A DNA stretch of 64,000 nucleotides from Burkholderia sp. lig30. GTDB lineage: Bacteria > Pseudomonadota > Gammaproteobacteria > Burkholderiales > Burkholderiaceae. Positions 28,468-38,479 of the stretch are shown here, piece by piece. The notes beneath the pieces were generated by a model, which saw only the letters and a program-made list of their open reading frames with translations, ran no database searches and was not told the DNA's origin. The stretch is taken from NCBI RefSeq assembly GCF_000687455.2, contig NZ_JGVW01000022.1, positions 1 through 64,000 on the forward strand, in the 5' to 3' direction. The position numbers and the translations under genes were made by a program. Numbering within the stretch: the stretch's first letter is position 1; each line of letters begins with the position of its first letter.

Positions 28468-28941
28468 TCAGTGCGTGACGCGCGTGACGCCGCCGCTCGA
28501 CAGCAGCCGCACACGTTCGCCGGCGCGGAACGCCTCGCCGCTTGCCGCCTGGGTGATCGAGCGCAGATCGCCGTTATCGAGGCGCACGGTGATTTCCACG
28601 CCGTTCGCGGTGCTCATGTTTTCGCCGATCGCGTTGCCTGCGACCGCACCGGCGATGCCGCCCGCGATCGCGGTCAGCACGGAACCCCGGCCGCCGCCGA
28701 TCGCGCTGCCGGCGACCGCGCCGAGCGCGCCGCCGCCCAGCGTGCCGAGTGCGGCGCCGCCGCCGTCGGACTGGATGCGGACCGCACGCACGCTTTCGAC
28801 CGTGCCCATCCGCACGGTCTGTTCGCGCTGCGCCTGGCCGACGCTATAGACGTCTGCCGAGCCCGGTGGCGTGAAGCAGCCTGCCAGCGTCAGCGTAGCG
28901 GTGAGCATGGCCCCGAGCGTGAGCGTTTTTTTCATCATCAT
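28468..28941 (-). CDS. Glycine-zipper outer-membrane lipoprotein (SlyB/PcP-like)
   Basis: 157 residues. Signal peptide with lipobox LAGC (Cys22), then a glycine-zipper double segment (about 60-110; GALGAVAGSAIGGG and GGIAGAVAGNAIGE) typical of the SlyB family, and a C-terminal beta-rich part. Family members sit in the outer membrane and respond to envelope stress. Three successive Met codons at the start make the exact start uncertain by two codons. Confidence 0.88.
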   Translation of the reverse strand: MMMKKTLTLGAMLTATLTLAGCFTPPGSADVYSVGQAQREQTVRMGTVESVRAVRIQSDGGGAALGTLGGGALGAVAGSAIGGGRGSVLTAIAGGIAGAVAGNAIGENMSTANGVEITVRLDNGDLRSITQAASGEAFRAGERVRLLSSGGVTRVTH

Positions 28942-28960
28942 ATGTGCTCTCCGATAATGA

Positions 28961-29899
28961 TCATTTGAGACCGTAGCCGAACGCCGCCTCGAAGCGTGCG
29001 TCGATGTCGGCGCGGGTCAGCGAGTAGGTTTGCGGCCCCTGGTGCGCGATCTTGATCGAGCCCATCAGGCTCGCCAGGCGCCCCGTGGTTGCCCAGTCGA
29101 GACCGTGCTCGATACCGTACAGCAGGCCGCCGCGGAAGGCGTCGCCGCAGCCGGTCGGATCGAGGACACGCTCGGCACGGACGGCGGGAATCTGTTCTTC
29201 GCCATTCTTGTGAAGTATGGTCGCGCCGTGCTCGCCGCGTGTGACGATCAGCGCCTGGACCCGGCTCGCGATGTCCTGTTCGGACCAGCCCGTCTTGTCG
29301 CTGACGAGCTTGCCTTCGTAATCGTTGACCGCGACGTAGGTGGCAAGTTCAATGATGCGGCGCAGTGTCGCGCCGTCGAAGAGCGGCAGGCCCTGGCCCG
29401 GATCGAAGATGAACGGCACGCCCGCGTGCGCGAATTGCTCGGCGTGCTGCACCATGCCGTCGAAGCCGTCCGGCGCGACGATGCCGAGCTTCACGCCGGG
29501 GACTTCGTCCGCGCGGTTCAGGTGCGATTGCATCATCGCGCCGGGGTGGAACGCGGTGATCTGGTTGTTGTCCAGGTCGGTCGTGATCATGGCCTGCGCG
29601 CTGTGCATGTCCGGCAGCACGCGCACGCACTCCTTCGACAGGCCGAGCGTGTCGAGGCGCTCGAGATAGCGGTCCGCGTCGAGCGCGCCGAGCGTCGCCA
29701 TGATGCGCGCATCGCCGCCGAGCAGGCGCAGCGCATAAGCGATGTTGCCCGCGCAGCCGCCGAAGTCGCGGCGCATCGTCGGCACGAGAAAGCTCAGGTT
29801 GATGAGGTGGACCTGGTCGGGCAGGATGTGCTCGCGAAAGCGACCCTCGAAGGTCATGATGTTGTCGTAGGCGAGCGAGCCGCAGATCAGCGTAGCCAA
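28961..29899 (-). CDS. PfkB-family carbohydrate kinase (adenosine kinase-like)
   Basis: 312 residues. Signature 1 region GGCAGNIAYALRLLGG near residue 50 and the catalytic signature DPTGCGDAFRGG near residue 255, with the base Asp, are intact. Betaproteobacterial members are annotated as adenosine kinase or ribokinase-like; the substrate is not decided by the sequence. Upstream of the SlyB-like gene in the same direction with a 19-bp gap, though the two need not be related in function. Confidence 0.87.
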   Translation of the reverse strand: MATLICGSLAYDNIMTFEGRFREHILPDQVHLINLSFLVPTMRRDFGGCAGNIAYALRLLGGDARIMATLGALDADRYLERLDTLGLSKECVRVLPDMHSAQAMITTDLDNNQITAFHPGAMMQSHLNRADEVPGVKLGIVAPDGFDGMVQHAEQFAHAGVPFIFDPGQGLPLFDGATLRRIIELATYVAVNDYEGKLVSDKTGWSEQDIASRVQALIVTRGEHGATILHKNGEEQIPAVRAERVLDPTGCGDAFRGGLLYGIEHGLDWATTGRLASLMGSIKIAHQGPQTYSLTRADIDARFEAAFGYGLK

Positions 29900-29984
29900 G
29901 GCATGCGTTCCTGTAGAGAGCGTGAGGATGCCGGCGCCCGATGCCGTCGCGCACGGCGCGATCGCATCGGGCAGCCGGGGGGGA

Positions 29985-30488
29985 TTACTTGAGGGCGGCG
30001 AGCGCGGCGTCGTAGTTCGGCTCGTCCTTGATTTCGCCGACGAGCTGCGCGTGCAGGACCTTGTCCGCTGCGTCGAGCACGACGACGGCGCGCGCGGTCA
30101 GGCCGTTCAGCGGGCCGCTCGTCACGTCGACGCCGTATGCGTTCGCAAATGCGCGGCCGGTGCGGAAGGTCGACGCGGTCACGACGTTCGCGAGGCCTTC
30201 GGTCGTGCAAAAGCGCGTCGCGGCGAACGGCAGGTCGCCCGACACGACGATCACGACGGTGTTGTCGAGGGCCGAGGCGGCTTCGTTGAACTTGCGGGTC
30301 GACGTCGCGCAGGTCGGCGTGTCGAGGCTCGGCACGATGTTCAGTACCTTGCGCTTGCCGGCGAAGCTGGCGAGCGAGAGATCGGCGAGATCCTTGCCGA
30401 CCAGCTTGAAGTCGGCGGCTTGCGCGCCGACGGCCGGGAACGTGCCGGCGACATCGATCGGGTTGCCACCCAGCGTAACTTTGCTCAT
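29985..30488 (-). CDS. tpx: Thiol peroxidase Tpx
   Basis: 167 residues, the normal Tpx size. Peroxidatic Cys60 in [12 protein letters not shown] and resolving Cys94 in RFCTTEG are both present, as in atypical 2-Cys peroxiredoxins that use thioredoxin. It reduces alkyl hydroperoxides. ATG at 30488 has an AGGAGC-type site upstream (AGCAGGAAC). Confidence 0.95.
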   Translation of the reverse strand: MSKVTLGGNPIDVAGTFPAVGAQAADFKLVGKDLADLSLASFAGKRKVLNIVPSLDTPTCATSTRKFNEAASALDNTVVIVVSGDLPFAATRFCTTEGLANVVTASTFRTGRAFANAYGVDVTSGPLNGLTARAVVVLDAADKVLHAQLVGEIKDEPNYDAALAALK

Positions 30489-30562
30489 GTTCCTGCTCCG
30501 ATGAGGCGCGCCGCATGGGCGCGCGGGTTGAGGGCGGACGCGCGCGTGCGCGTCGCGGTGCG

Positions 30563-32092
30563 TCACGGATAAAAGATCTGGACGCGGAAATTCGACGCGG
30601 GCGCGCCGTTCGTATCGAGGCGGACGATCATGGTCTGCGTCGCGCCGGCCGGCAGGCCGGCGGCGATCGGCGTGCCCGGCGCGACGTAATCGCGCGGGGC
30701 GAGCACGCGGCGAACCGTGACGTGATTGGCTTCGTCGAGCAGCGTCAGCTCGATCGACGGGTAGGCGAGCGCGATGCGGTAGCGGTTCGTCAGCGGCGCC
30801 TTCAGTTCAAGCACGTGCGGCCCGTCGAGCTGGCGCAAGTCCGACGCATTGAGGCGCAGCCCGTCGATCGCGCGCGGCGGTGCGATGGTGCAGCGGAGCG
30901 GCGCGCAAGCGTGCTGGAACCATTCCTGCGTGACCGGCCAGTTGACCATCACGCTTTCGCGTTGCCACCATGCGATTTGCGTGACGAGCACGACCGCGAG
31001 CGCGGCGGCGATCAGTCCGCCGATGAAGCCGCCGAGCAGGCTGCGCCGCCGTGGCGCGCGCGCCTCCCGCGTCACCGCGAAGTGTGCGTGATCGTCGTCG
31101 GCCGGGGCGGCTGCGAAGGGTTCGGCAGGTGCGGCGGCGAGGCTCGGTTCGTGCGCGTCGTCGTGCGCGAGCGTGGCGGTGGAATCGGAAAGCGTCGGCT
31201 CGGAAAGCGTCGGCTCGACAGGCGTCGGCTCTGGCGCGTCGTGCGCCGGCGGCGCGGACTGGATGCGCGCCTCGGGCGCCTCGGCAGGTTCCGGCGATGC
31301 GGCGACGGCGGGCGGCGTCGGCGTAGGCGTCGAACCTGCGTCTTCCGCATGGCTCGCGGGCGTCGCGCCATGCTCCGGCAGTGAAACGGAGATGAGCGGT
31401 TCGGCGCTGACGTTACGGCCGCTGTGTTGCAGCGAAGGATCGACGCTGCCGTCGAGCCACGGCGCCCACATGTCCCAGTCGCCCGGCGTGAAGTCCGCGT
31501 GGGCGGCCGGTTGGCCAGGCCCGTCGCTAACGAACAGCCGAGGGACGGTGGCGTGCGGGGTAGGCGTATCGGCGGCTTCGACGGGGGCGTGCGCGTCGGC
31601 AGTTGCGTGAGTTTCTGCTGGTGCGTGAGCTTCGACGACCGCAGGCGCTTCGACAACGGCCGGAGTTTCGACGACCGCAGGCGCTTCGACAACGGCCGGA
31701 GCTTCGACAGGCGCGGGAGTTTCGGCGGCCGCAGGCGTTTCGGCAACTGTCGGAGTTTCGGCGGCCGCTGGCGTTTCGACAGCCGCCGGAATTTCGGCAG
31801 CGACAGACGTTTCGACAACCGCTGGAGCTTCGGCAGCCGCAGGCGCTTTGACAGCCGCCGGAGTTTCGACGGTCGCAGGCGCTTCGACAGCCGAAGGAGT
31901 TTCGACAGCCTCAGGCGCCGGAGCCGCAGGCGCCTCTACCGCGGGCGGCGCGTGCTCGTCGACGAGCGACTCCGTCGCGTTGAAGACCTTCTGGCAATGC
32001 CCGCAACGCACCAGCCCGTTGCGTAGTGCAAGCTGTTCCTGCCGCAGCCGGAACACGGTTTCGCAATGAGGGCAGCGCGTCGCGAGGAGCAT
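30563..32092 (-). CDS. Zinc-ribbon and DUF3426 membrane protein with Ala/Pro/Val/Glu repeats
   Basis: 509 residues. An MJ0042-type zinc ribbon opens the protein ([12 protein letters not shown], then CGHCQKVF), a long low-complexity region of VETPA/VEAPA units covers about residues 55-160, one membrane segment lies near residue 355 ([20 protein letters not shown]), and a DUF3426 domain fills the C-terminus. Function unknown; the architecture suggests a cytosolic zinc sensor tied to a periplasmic domain. Usually next to prmA, as here, 46 bp downstream of it. Confidence 0.85.
   Translation of the reverse strand: MLLATRCPHCETVFRLRQEQLALRNGLVRCGHCQKVFNATESLVDEHAPPAVEAPAAPAPEAVETPSAVEAPATVETPAAVKAPAAAEAPAVVETSVAAEIPAAVETPAAAETPTVAETPAAAETPAPVEAPAVVEAPAVVETPAVVEAPAVVEAHAPAETHATADAHAPVEAADTPTPHATVPRLFVSDGPGQPAAHADFTPGDWDMWAPWLDGSVDPSLQHSGRNVSAEPLISVSLPEHGATPASHAEDAGSTPTPTPPAVAASPEPAEAPEARIQSAPPAHDAPEPTPVEPTLSEPTLSDSTATLAHDDAHEPSLAAAPAEPFAAAPADDDHAHFAVTREARAPRRRSLLGGFIGGLIAAALAVVLVTQIAWWQRESVMVNWPVTQEWFQHACAPLRCTIAPPRAIDGLRLNASDLRQLDGPHVLELKAPLTNRYRIALAYPSIELTLLDEANHVTVRRVLAPRDYVAPGTPIAAGLPAGATQTMIVRLDTNGAPASNFRVQIFYP
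31630..31923 (-). repeat. 36-bp degenerate tandem repeat inside the DUF3426 gene
   Basis: About eight units of 36 bp (12 codons), the first two (31630-31665 and 31666-31701) nearly identical, one half unit of 18 bp at 31702-31719, and the rest diverged. They encode alternating VETPA and VEAPA blocks. Unit length is a multiple of three, so length changes keep the frame. Confidence 0.85.
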
Positions 32093-32137
32093 GGTGAACC
32101 GGGCGGCCAGCAGGCCAGAGTGATGGACAGCGCTATT

Positions 32138-33040
32138 CTAATGGCTTTCCCGCCGGGTTCCGGCAAGGCAGACCCATCCTTCGTGTTCGCGCCACACCGA
32201 AATGTCGACATAGGGCGCGTACACGGCCGCCACTTCGTCCGCCTGGCGCGCGAGCACGCCGGACAGCGCGATGCGTCCGCCCGGCCTGACCTTCGACGTG
32301 AGCATCGACGCCATCAGCTTCAACGGGTTCGACAGGATGTTGGCGACGACGATGTCGAATTCGCCGGCCGGGCAATCGTCCGGCAGGCCATAGGTGACGT
32401 CCGCGTGGTTGCGTTCGCTGTTCTGCCGGGCCGATTCGACCGCCTGCGGATCGATGTCGATGCCGACGACGGGGTTCGCCCCGCATTTCTTCGCGAGGAT
32501 CGCGAGAATCCCCGAGCCGCAGCCGTAATCGAGCACCGACTGGCCGGGCTTCACCGACTGCTCGAGCCACTCCATGCACAGGCGCGTCGTCGGGTGGCTG
32601 CCGGTGCCGAACGCGAGGCCGGGATCGAGCTCCAGCACCAGCGCGTCGGGATCGGGCGCGTCGTGCCACGACGGCACGACCCAGATCCGTTCGCCGATCG
32701 GGATCGGCTCGAACTGGGATTGCGTGAGACGCACCCAGTCCTGCTCCTCGACTTCGCGAACGTCGAACGACGGCGCTTCGCCGAGGCCGATGTCGTTGGC
32801 GGCCGCCGCCAGCAGCACGGCAGGCTCCTGCCCGGGCGACAGCAGCGCGATCACGCGCGAGTGCTGCCAGGCGGAGCGTTCCGGCGTGAGGCCGGGTTCG
32901 CCGAAAAGCGGCTGTTCGTCGGGCGTGTCGGCATCGGCGTCCTCAACGGACACCGACAGCGCGCCGAGTTCGAGCAGTGCGTCGGACAGGGCCTCGGCGT
33001 GTTGCCGGTCCAGTTCGACGACGAGTTCGCGATAGCTCAT
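32138..33040 (-). CDS. prmA: Ribosomal protein L11 methyltransferase
   Basis: 300 residues. N-terminal substrate-recognition domain (1-~110) and a class I methyltransferase domain with the SAM loop [13 protein letters not shown] and the post-I acidic residue in VGIDIDP; NPLKLM near [10 protein letters not shown] gives the catalytic NxP-type motif. It trimethylates L11. It follows accC by 3 bp, a conserved accBC-prmA operon. Confidence 0.95.
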   Translation of the reverse strand: MSYRELVVELDRQHAEALSDALLELGALSVSVEDADADTPDEQPLFGEPGLTPERSAWQHSRVIALLSPGQEPAVLLAAAANDIGLGEAPSFDVREVEEQDWVRLTQSQFEPIPIGERIWVVPSWHDAPDPDALVLELDPGLAFGTGSHPTTRLCMEWLEQSVKPGQSVLDYGCGSGILAILAKKCGANPVVGIDIDPQAVESARQNSERNHADVTYGLPDDCPAGEFDIVVANILSNPLKLMASMLTSKVRPGGRIALSGVLARQADEVAAVYAPYVDISVWREHEGWVCLAGTRRESH

Positions 33041-33043
33041 GCT

Positions 33044-34411
33044 TTACGCTTCTTCCGGTGCGACCTGCTGCTTCTGCGCGAGCCGGTTTTCGAGGTAATG
33101 GATGCTGGTGCCGCCCTCGACGAACTTCGAGTCGAGCATCAGCTCGCGGTGCAGCGGGATGTTGGTCAGGATGCCTTCGACCACCATTTCCGACAGCGCG
33201 ATCCGCATCCGGCTGATCGCCTGGTCGCGCGTCGCGCCGTAGGTGATCAGCTTGCCGATCATCGAATCATAGTTCGGCGGCACGAAATAACCATTGTATG
33301 CGTGCGAATCGACACGCACGCCCGGGCCGCCCGGCGTATGCCAGGACGTGATCCGGCCCGGCGACGGCGTGAACTTGAACGGATCTTCGGCGTTGATCCG
33401 GCATTCGATCGCATGTCCGCGGAACTGGATGTCGCGCTGGCGCAGCGTGAGCTTCTCGCCGGCCGCGATGCGGATCTGCTCCTGCACGATGTCGACGCCC
33501 GTGATCAGTTCCGACACCGGGTGCTCGACCTGCACACGCGTGTTCATCTCGATGAAGTAGAACTCGCCGTTCTCATACAGGAATTCGAACGTGCCCGCGC
33601 CGAGGTAGCCCATCTTCTTGCACGCGTCCGCGCAGCGGTCGCCGATGCGTTCGATCAGGCGGCGCGCGATGCCCGGCGCCGGCGCTTCCTCGATCACCTT
33701 CTGGTGGCGGCGCTGCATCGAGCAGTCGCGCTCGCCGAGCCACAGCGCGTTCTTGTGCGCGTCGGACAGGATCTGGATCTCGATGTGGCGCGGGTTCTCG
33801 AGGAACTTCTCCATGTAGACCTGCGGATTGCCGAACGCACGGCCGGCTTCCTCGCGGGTCATGTTGACCGCGTTGACGAGGGCCGCCTCGGTGTGCACGA
33901 CGCGCATCCCGCGCCCGCCACCGCCGCCCGCCGCCTTGATGATGACCGGATAGCCGACCGCGCGGGCAATCTTCACGATCTCCTTCGGATCGTCCGGCAG
34001 CGCGCCCTCCGAGCCCGGCACGCACGGCACGCCGGTCTTGATCATGGTCTGCTTCGCGGTGACCTTGTCGCCCATCAGGCGGATCGTTTCGGGACGCGGG
34101 CCGATGAACGTGAAGCCCGACTGCTCGACGCGCTCGGCGAAGTCGGCGTTCTCCGACAGGAAGCCGTAGCCGGGGTGGATCGCCTCGGCATCGGTGACTT
34201 CCGCGGCGCTGATCAGCGCCGGCATGTTCAGGTAGCTGAGGTTCGACGGTGCGGGGCCGATGCAGACGGCTTCGTCGGCGAGGCGCACGTACTTGGCTTC
34301 CTTGTCGGCTTCCGAGTAGACGACCACCGTCTTGACGCCCAGCTCGCGGCACGCGCGCTGGATCCGCAGCGCGATTTCACCGCGGTTGGCAATGAGGATT
34401 TTTTCAAACAT
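33044..34411 (-). CDS. accC: Acetyl-CoA carboxylase, biotin carboxylase subunit
   Basis: 455 residues. An ATP-grasp fold with the glycine-rich loop [14 protein letters not shown], the [13 protein letters not shown] segment and the C-terminal biotin carboxylase domain. It carboxylates the biotin on AccB using ATP and bicarbonate, the first half-reaction of malonyl-CoA synthesis. Lies 85 bp downstream of accB in one operon. Confidence 0.97.
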   Translation of the reverse strand: MFEKILIANRGEIALRIQRACRELGVKTVVVYSEADKEAKYVRLADEAVCIGPAPSNLSYLNMPALISAAEVTDAEAIHPGYGFLSENADFAERVEQSGFTFIGPRPETIRLMGDKVTAKQTMIKTGVPCVPGSEGALPDDPKEIVKIARAVGYPVIIKAAGGGGGRGMRVVHTEAALVNAVNMTREEAGRAFGNPQVYMEKFLENPRHIEIQILSDAHKNALWLGERDCSMQRRHQKVIEEAPAPGIARRLIERIGDRCADACKKMGYLGAGTFEFLYENGEFYFIEMNTRVQVEHPVSELITGVDIVQEQIRIAAGEKLTLRQRDIQFRGHAIECRINAEDPFKFTPSPGRITSWHTPGGPGVRVDSHAYNGYFVPPNYDSMIGKLITYGATRDQAISRMRIALSEMVVEGILTNIPLHRELMLDSKFVEGGTSIHYLENRLAQKQQVAPEEA

Positions 34412-34496
34412 AGCGAGTATTCGTCTCGTCGAGGGGCGCGCGCAACGCGCCTGAGGAGGATCGGCTGCGCGCGGCGAGCGTGCCGCGCGGCAAGCT

Positions 34497-34976
34497 TTAG
34501 CCGATCACGAACAGCGGTTGGCCGTATTCGACGGCCTGGCCGTTCTCGACGAGGATTTCCTTGATGACGCCGGCCTTGTCCGATTCGATCTCGTTGAGGA
34601 GCTTCATCGCTTCGATGATGCACAGCGTCTGGCCTTCCTTGACCGTATCGCCGACCTGCGCGAACGGATCCGCGCCCGGCGACGGCGCGCGGTAGAACGT
34701 GCCGACCATCGGCGACGTCACGACGTGGCCCTGCGGCACGGCGGCAGCGGGCGTGGCGGCACCGGCGGCCGCTGCGGGCGCGGCGGCGTCGGTCGGCAGC
34801 GCCACCGTCTGCGCGGGCGCGCCGAATTGCGGGGCATACCCGCCCGTCGGCTGCACGTAGACCGGCGGCGCGTTCTTGACGATGCGCACCTTGCCTTCGC
34901 CTTCAGTCACTTCGAGCTCGGAGATGCCCGATTCGGAGACGAGGTCGATCAGAGTTTTCAGCTTACGAAGATCCAT
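34497..34976 (-). CDS. accB: Biotin carboxyl carrier protein of acetyl-CoA carboxylase
   Basis: 159 residues. The biotinyl domain (about 82-159) carries Lys125 in the EAMKLL motif; the proline/alanine hinge (about 55-80) links it to an N-terminal dimer-forming part that starts [13 protein letters not shown]. The thumb loop (SPGADPF) of the AccB type is present. Second gene of aroQ-accB-accC-prmA. Confidence 0.97.
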   Translation of the reverse strand: MDLRKLKTLIDLVSESGISELEVTEGEGKVRIVKNAPPVYVQPTGGYAPQFGAPAQTVALPTDAAAPAAAAGAATPAAAVPQGHVVTSPMVGTFYRAPSPGADPFAQVGDTVKEGQTLCIIEAMKLLNEIESDKAGVIKEILVENGQAVEYGQPLFVIG

Positions 34977-35041
34977 CGGGAATTCCCCTTCAATACGTGA
35001 AAGCGCCGGTTGGAGCCGGCGCTGAATCCAGATCGTGAAAA

Positions 35042-35494
35042 TCAGCCGCGCGACGCGCCTTGCAGCTTGTCGAGCGCGTATTCGAGCGCGTACAGATAAC
35101 CTTTCCAGCCAAGCCCGCAGATGACGCCTTCGGCCTGGTCGGAAAAGTAGGAGTGGTGCCTGAACGCTTCGCGGCGGTGCACGTTCGACAGGTGAATCTC
35201 GACGAACGGGATGCCGACGCCAGCGAGTGCGTCCCGGATCGCGACGCTCGTATGCGTATACGCGGCCGGATTGATCAGAATGAAATTGGTCTGTTCATCC
35301 CGCGCGGCCTGGATGCGGTCGACGAGCGCGCCTTCGTGGTTGCTCTGGAACGACGTCAGTTCGACACCCGCTTCCTGCGCCCGCGCGGCAAGCGCCTGAT
35401 CGATCTGCGCCAGCGTGACGTGGCCGTACACCTCCGGTTCCCGGGTGCCGAGAAGGTTCAGGTTGGGGCCGTGCAGCACCAGCAATCGTGTCAT
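35042..35494 (-). CDS. aroQ: 3-dehydroquinate dehydratase, type II
   Basis: 150 residues. Signature [16 protein letters not shown] at the start with the catalytic Tyr, [16 protein letters not shown] in the middle and [15 protein letters not shown] further on; catalytic His and Arg are in these motifs. Shikimate pathway step 3. It leads the accBC operon, a common betaproteobacterial arrangement. Confidence 0.97.
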   Translation of the reverse strand: MTRLLVLHGPNLNLLGTREPEVYGHVTLAQIDQALAARAQEAGVELTSFQSNHEGALVDRIQAARDEQTNFILINPAAYTHTSVAIRDALAGVGIPFVEIHLSNVHRREAFRHHSYFSDQAEGVICGLGWKGYLYALEYALDKLQGASRG

Positions 35495-35534
35495 GGTCGC
35501 TTCTATTTCTGCGGAATTGCGCGAACTTTAGCGC

Positions 35535-35564
35535 TGTTTAGAGAAATTTGTCTAGTTTTGCCAA
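35535..35564 (-). promoter_or_regulatory. Possible promoter of aroQ-accBC-prmA
   Basis: On the minus strand TTGGCA (35564-35559), 18-bp spacer, TAAACA (35540-35535), in a locally AT-rich stretch, 41 bp before the aroQ start. The -10 match is imperfect. Confidence 0.4.
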
Positions 35565-35688
35565 GCAGCCTTGCGCGCGACATCGGTAAAAATTGCCGGC
35601 ACCCGGGAAAAGTATCGGCGAATTCACGCGAAATTGCGGCGATCGCAACCCAAATCGCCGGCAACGTGCAACACGCTCGCGACGCGCG

Positions 35689-36240
35689 TCAAAGCGCGTC
35701 GAGCGTCCTTTTCAGCTCCGCCGGATGGATCTGGCCTAATTTTGTTTCCCGGATCTTGCCCGTTTCGTCGATGACGACCGTAAACGGCAGCGCGCCCGCC
35801 GTGTTTCCGAAATTGCGGGCCAGATCGGCGCCGGCATACCCGCTGATGAAAATCGGGTAGTCGACCTTTACCTTCTGCAGGAATGTTTTCACGTTCTGTT
35901 CGGAATCGACACCGATCCCGACAAAGCGGATGCCTTTTTTCCCGTATTCGTGCGAGAGCGCGACGAGTTCCGGCATTTCCTCGACGCACGGGCCGCACCA
36001 CGACGCCCAGAAGTTGACGACGACCTTCTGGCCCTTGAACGACGCCAGCGCGTGCGGCTTGCCGTCGACGTCCGTCATGCTTGCCGCCCACAGCGCGTCG
36101 ACCGGGTTGCCGGTTGCGGGCGCCGTTTCGGGGGGCGCGCTCGTGCGGGGGGCGGTGATCCAGTGCCCGGCGGTGATGCCGCCGATCACGGCTACCACCG
36201 AGACGGCAACGCCCGCCAGCATGCGTTTCATGTTCATCAT
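35689..36240 (-). CDS. TlpA-type periplasmic thioredoxin
   Basis: 183 residues. An N-terminal membrane anchor (about 5-25) is followed by a thioredoxin fold with active site WCGPC (Cys82, Cys85) and cis-Pro in the ALPFTVV segment. Such proteins reduce periplasmic disulfides, often for cytochrome c maturation. Tied to the next gene upstream by a 4-bp gap. Target unknown. Confidence 0.9.
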   Translation of the reverse strand: MMNMKRMLAGVAVSVVAVIGGITAGHWITAPRTSAPPETAPATGNPVDALWAASMTDVDGKPHALASFKGQKVVVNFWASWCGPCVEEMPELVALSHEYGKKGIRFVGIGVDSEQNVKTFLQKVKVDYPIFISGYAGADLARNFGNTAGALPFTVVIDETGKIRETKLGQIHPAELKRTLDAL

Positions 36241-36244
36241 CGAA

Positions 36245-36889
36245 TCAATTGGGTTCGGAAGAGGGGGCGTCGGCGTCGACCAGCGCGCGCAGCGCTGCCG
36301 CGTCGGCGCGTGCGAGCCGCCCGCGGGCGTCGGCCTTGACCGAGCCGCGCAGGTCGTCGCTCGGATACAGCGTGACGTGGATGCCGACCGGCTCGGCGCC
36401 GCGCTGGCCGCGCCAGAGGAAGCTCAGCGTTTCGACGTCGCCGCGGCCCCCGAAGTGCCGGGTTTCCGACACGTCGTACTGGACGTTCTGGTTCAGCAGG
36501 TAGATCGCGACTTCCTTCTGGTTGTCCGTGAACGTCTGCAGGTGGATGTCGGAGTGCGCGTTCGCGGTGCCGTTGAGCACCGCGCCCGTCACGTACGGAT
36601 TGAAATCGGCGAGCCGGCGCATCCAGTCGAGCGCGACTTCGCGCAGGCGGCGCAGCTCGGCGGGCTGCGTGTCGCTCTGGAACAGCGCGAGGTATTCGCG
36701 CAGTTCTTCTTCGATCAGGTCGTTATCCGGCAGCCATTCGCCGGCCACGCGCGAATCGCCGAGCAACTGGCGCGCGGCCTTGCGCTTCGCGCCGGCATAG
36801 TCCATGCCGTCCTCGGCGACGAGGCGGGCGGCGGCCTGGGCAATTTCCTCGCGGACGCGCCGCGGATCGACTAGGGGTTTGCGAGACAT
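36245..36889 (-). CDS. Conserved protein of unknown function, nucleotidyltransferase-like core
   Basis: 214 residues, start at MSRKPLVDPRRVREE (36889), which follows a short upstream in-frame extension. The first ~110 residues are helical and charged; then comes LNGTANAHSDIHLQTFTDNQ, which resembles the G-x-D-x-[DH] strand of minimal nucleotidyltransferases, though the usual G-S pair is not clear. The same protein lies beside mpl in other Burkholderia, where it carries misleading ligase names. The role is unknown; the fold suggestion is weak. Confidence 0.7.
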   Translation of the reverse strand: MSRKPLVDPRRVREEIAQAAARLVAEDGMDYAGAKRKAARQLLGDSRVAGEWLPDNDLIEEELREYLALFQSDTQPAELRRLREVALDWMRRLADFNPYVTGAVLNGTANAHSDIHLQTFTDNQKEVAIYLLNQNVQYDVSETRHFGGRGDVETLSFLWRGQRGAEPVGIHVTLYPSDDLRGSVKADARGRLARADAAALRALVDADAPSSEPN

Positions 36890-37081
36890 GATGCGGCAAT
36901 CATACTCGATCGTGGCGCCGCGCTGATCGCGCCGCGCCACGGCCCGGGCGGGCCGTCAGTTACAATAGCGTCCTTTGTGTCGCGGCGACGAGCGCCGTCC
37001 GCGCGGGTTGCACGGCGCGTTGCCGCGCGGCTTTCCTCTACCCGAATCGACGGCGCCCGGCGGCGCGAAAGCATTCATCCT

Positions 37082-38479
37082 ATGCACATCCATATTCTCG
37101 GCATCTGCGGCACCTTCATGGGCGGTCTGGCCGTTCTCGCGCGCGCGGCGGGGCATACGGTCACCGGCTGCGACGCGGGCGTCTATCCGCCGATGAGCAC
37201 GCAGCTCGAGGCGCAGGGCATCAAGCTGATCGAAGGTTACGGCGCCGAGCAGGTCGACCTGAAGCCGGACCTGTTCGTGATCGGCAACGTCGTGTCGCGC
37301 GGCAACCCGCTGATGGAGGCGATCCTGGATCGCGGCCTGCCTTACGTGTCGGGGCCGCAATGGCTCGGCGAGCATGTGCTGGCCGGCAAGTGGGTGCTCG
37401 CGGTCGCCGGCACGCACGGCAAGACGACGACGTCGTCGATGCTCGCGTGGCTGCTCGAGGACGCCGGCCTGAACCCCGGCTTCCTGATCGGCGGCGTGCC
37501 GCTCAACTTCGGCGTGTCCGCGCGGCTCACCGATTCGAGCTTCTTCGTGATCGAGGCGGACGAATACGACACCGCGTTCTTCGACAAGCGCTCGAAGTTC
37601 GTCCATTACCGGCCGCGGACCGCGGTGCTGAACAACCTCGAATTCGATCACGCCGACATCTTCCCGGATCTTGCCGCGATCGAGACGCAATTCCATCATC
37701 TGGTGCGTACGGTGCCGGGCGTCGGGCGGCTCGTCACGAACGGCCGCGAAGACGCACTCGAGCGCGTGCTCGCGCGCGGCTGCTGGAGCGAGGTCGAGCG
37801 CTTCGGCGTCGACGGCGGCTGGCAGGCGCTGCCCGCCGAGGACGGCGTGCCGGTCGACGAGCGCTTCGCGGTGTACTGGCGCGGCGAGCGTTTCGGCGAG
37901 GTCGCGTGGCAGGTGCAGGGCGAGCACAACCGCATGAACGCGCTCGCCGCGATTGCCGCCGCGCGGCACGTCGGCGTGCCGCCGGCGCAGGCCGCCGCGT
38001 CGCTCGCGTCGTTCCGCAACGTGAAGCGCCGCATGGAAGTGCGCGGCAGCGTGTGCGGCGTGACGGTCTACGACGATTTCGCGCACCACCCGACCGCGAT
38101 CGAAACCACGATCGCCGGCCTTCGCTCGCGTATCGGCCGGCAAAACACCCGCATCCTCGCGGTGCTCGAGCCGCGCTCAAACACGATGAAGCTCGGCGTG
38201 ATGAAGGCGCAACTGCCGGCGAGCCTGGCCGACGCCGATCAGGTGTTCGGCTACGGCTCGCCGGCCGGACGCGACGCGCTCGGCTGGAACCTGGCCGACG
38301 CGCTTGCGCCGCTCGGTGCGAAGGCGCATGCGTACGACGACCTGCATCTGCTGGTGAAGGCGGTCGCCGCCGCGGCGCGGCCGGGCGACCACGTGCTCGT
38401 GATGAGCAACGGCGGCTTCGGCGGCGTGCATCAGAAGCTGCTCGACGCGCTCGACGCCGGCGGCGGGAGCCACGCGTGA
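37082..38479 (+). CDS. mpl: UDP-MurNAc:L-Ala-gamma-D-Glu-meso-Dap ligase (murein recycling)
   Basis: 465 residues. Mur-ligase fold with the N-terminal Rossmann motif HILGICGTFMGGLA, the ATP loop AVAGTHGKTTTSSM near residue 110, and a C-terminal domain containing DDFAHHPTAIE. Mpl rejoins the recycled tripeptide to UDP-MurNAc, in the same recycling route as ampD (21455). Start at MHIHILGICG; a 35-codon upstream extension lacks family sequence. Stop overlaps the GTG start of the next gene. Confidence 0.95.
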   Translation: MHIHILGICGTFMGGLAVLARAAGHTVTGCDAGVYPPMSTQLEAQGIKLIEGYGAEQVDLKPDLFVIGNVVSRGNPLMEAILDRGLPYVSGPQWLGEHVLAGKWVLAVAGTHGKTTTSSMLAWLLEDAGLNPGFLIGGVPLNFGVSARLTDSSFFVIEADEYDTAFFDKRSKFVHYRPRTAVLNNLEFDHADIFPDLAAIETQFHHLVRTVPGVGRLVTNGREDALERVLARGCWSEVERFGVDGGWQALPAEDGVPVDERFAVYWRGERFGEVAWQVQGEHNRMNALAAIAAARHVGVPPAQAAASLASFRNVKRRMEVRGSVCGVTVYDDFAHHPTAIETTIAGLRSRIGRQNTRILAVLEPRSNTMKLGVMKAQLPASLADADQVFGYGSPAGRDALGWNLADALAPLGAKAHAYDDLHLLVKAVAAAARPGDHVLVMSNGGFGGVHQKLLDALDAGGGSHA

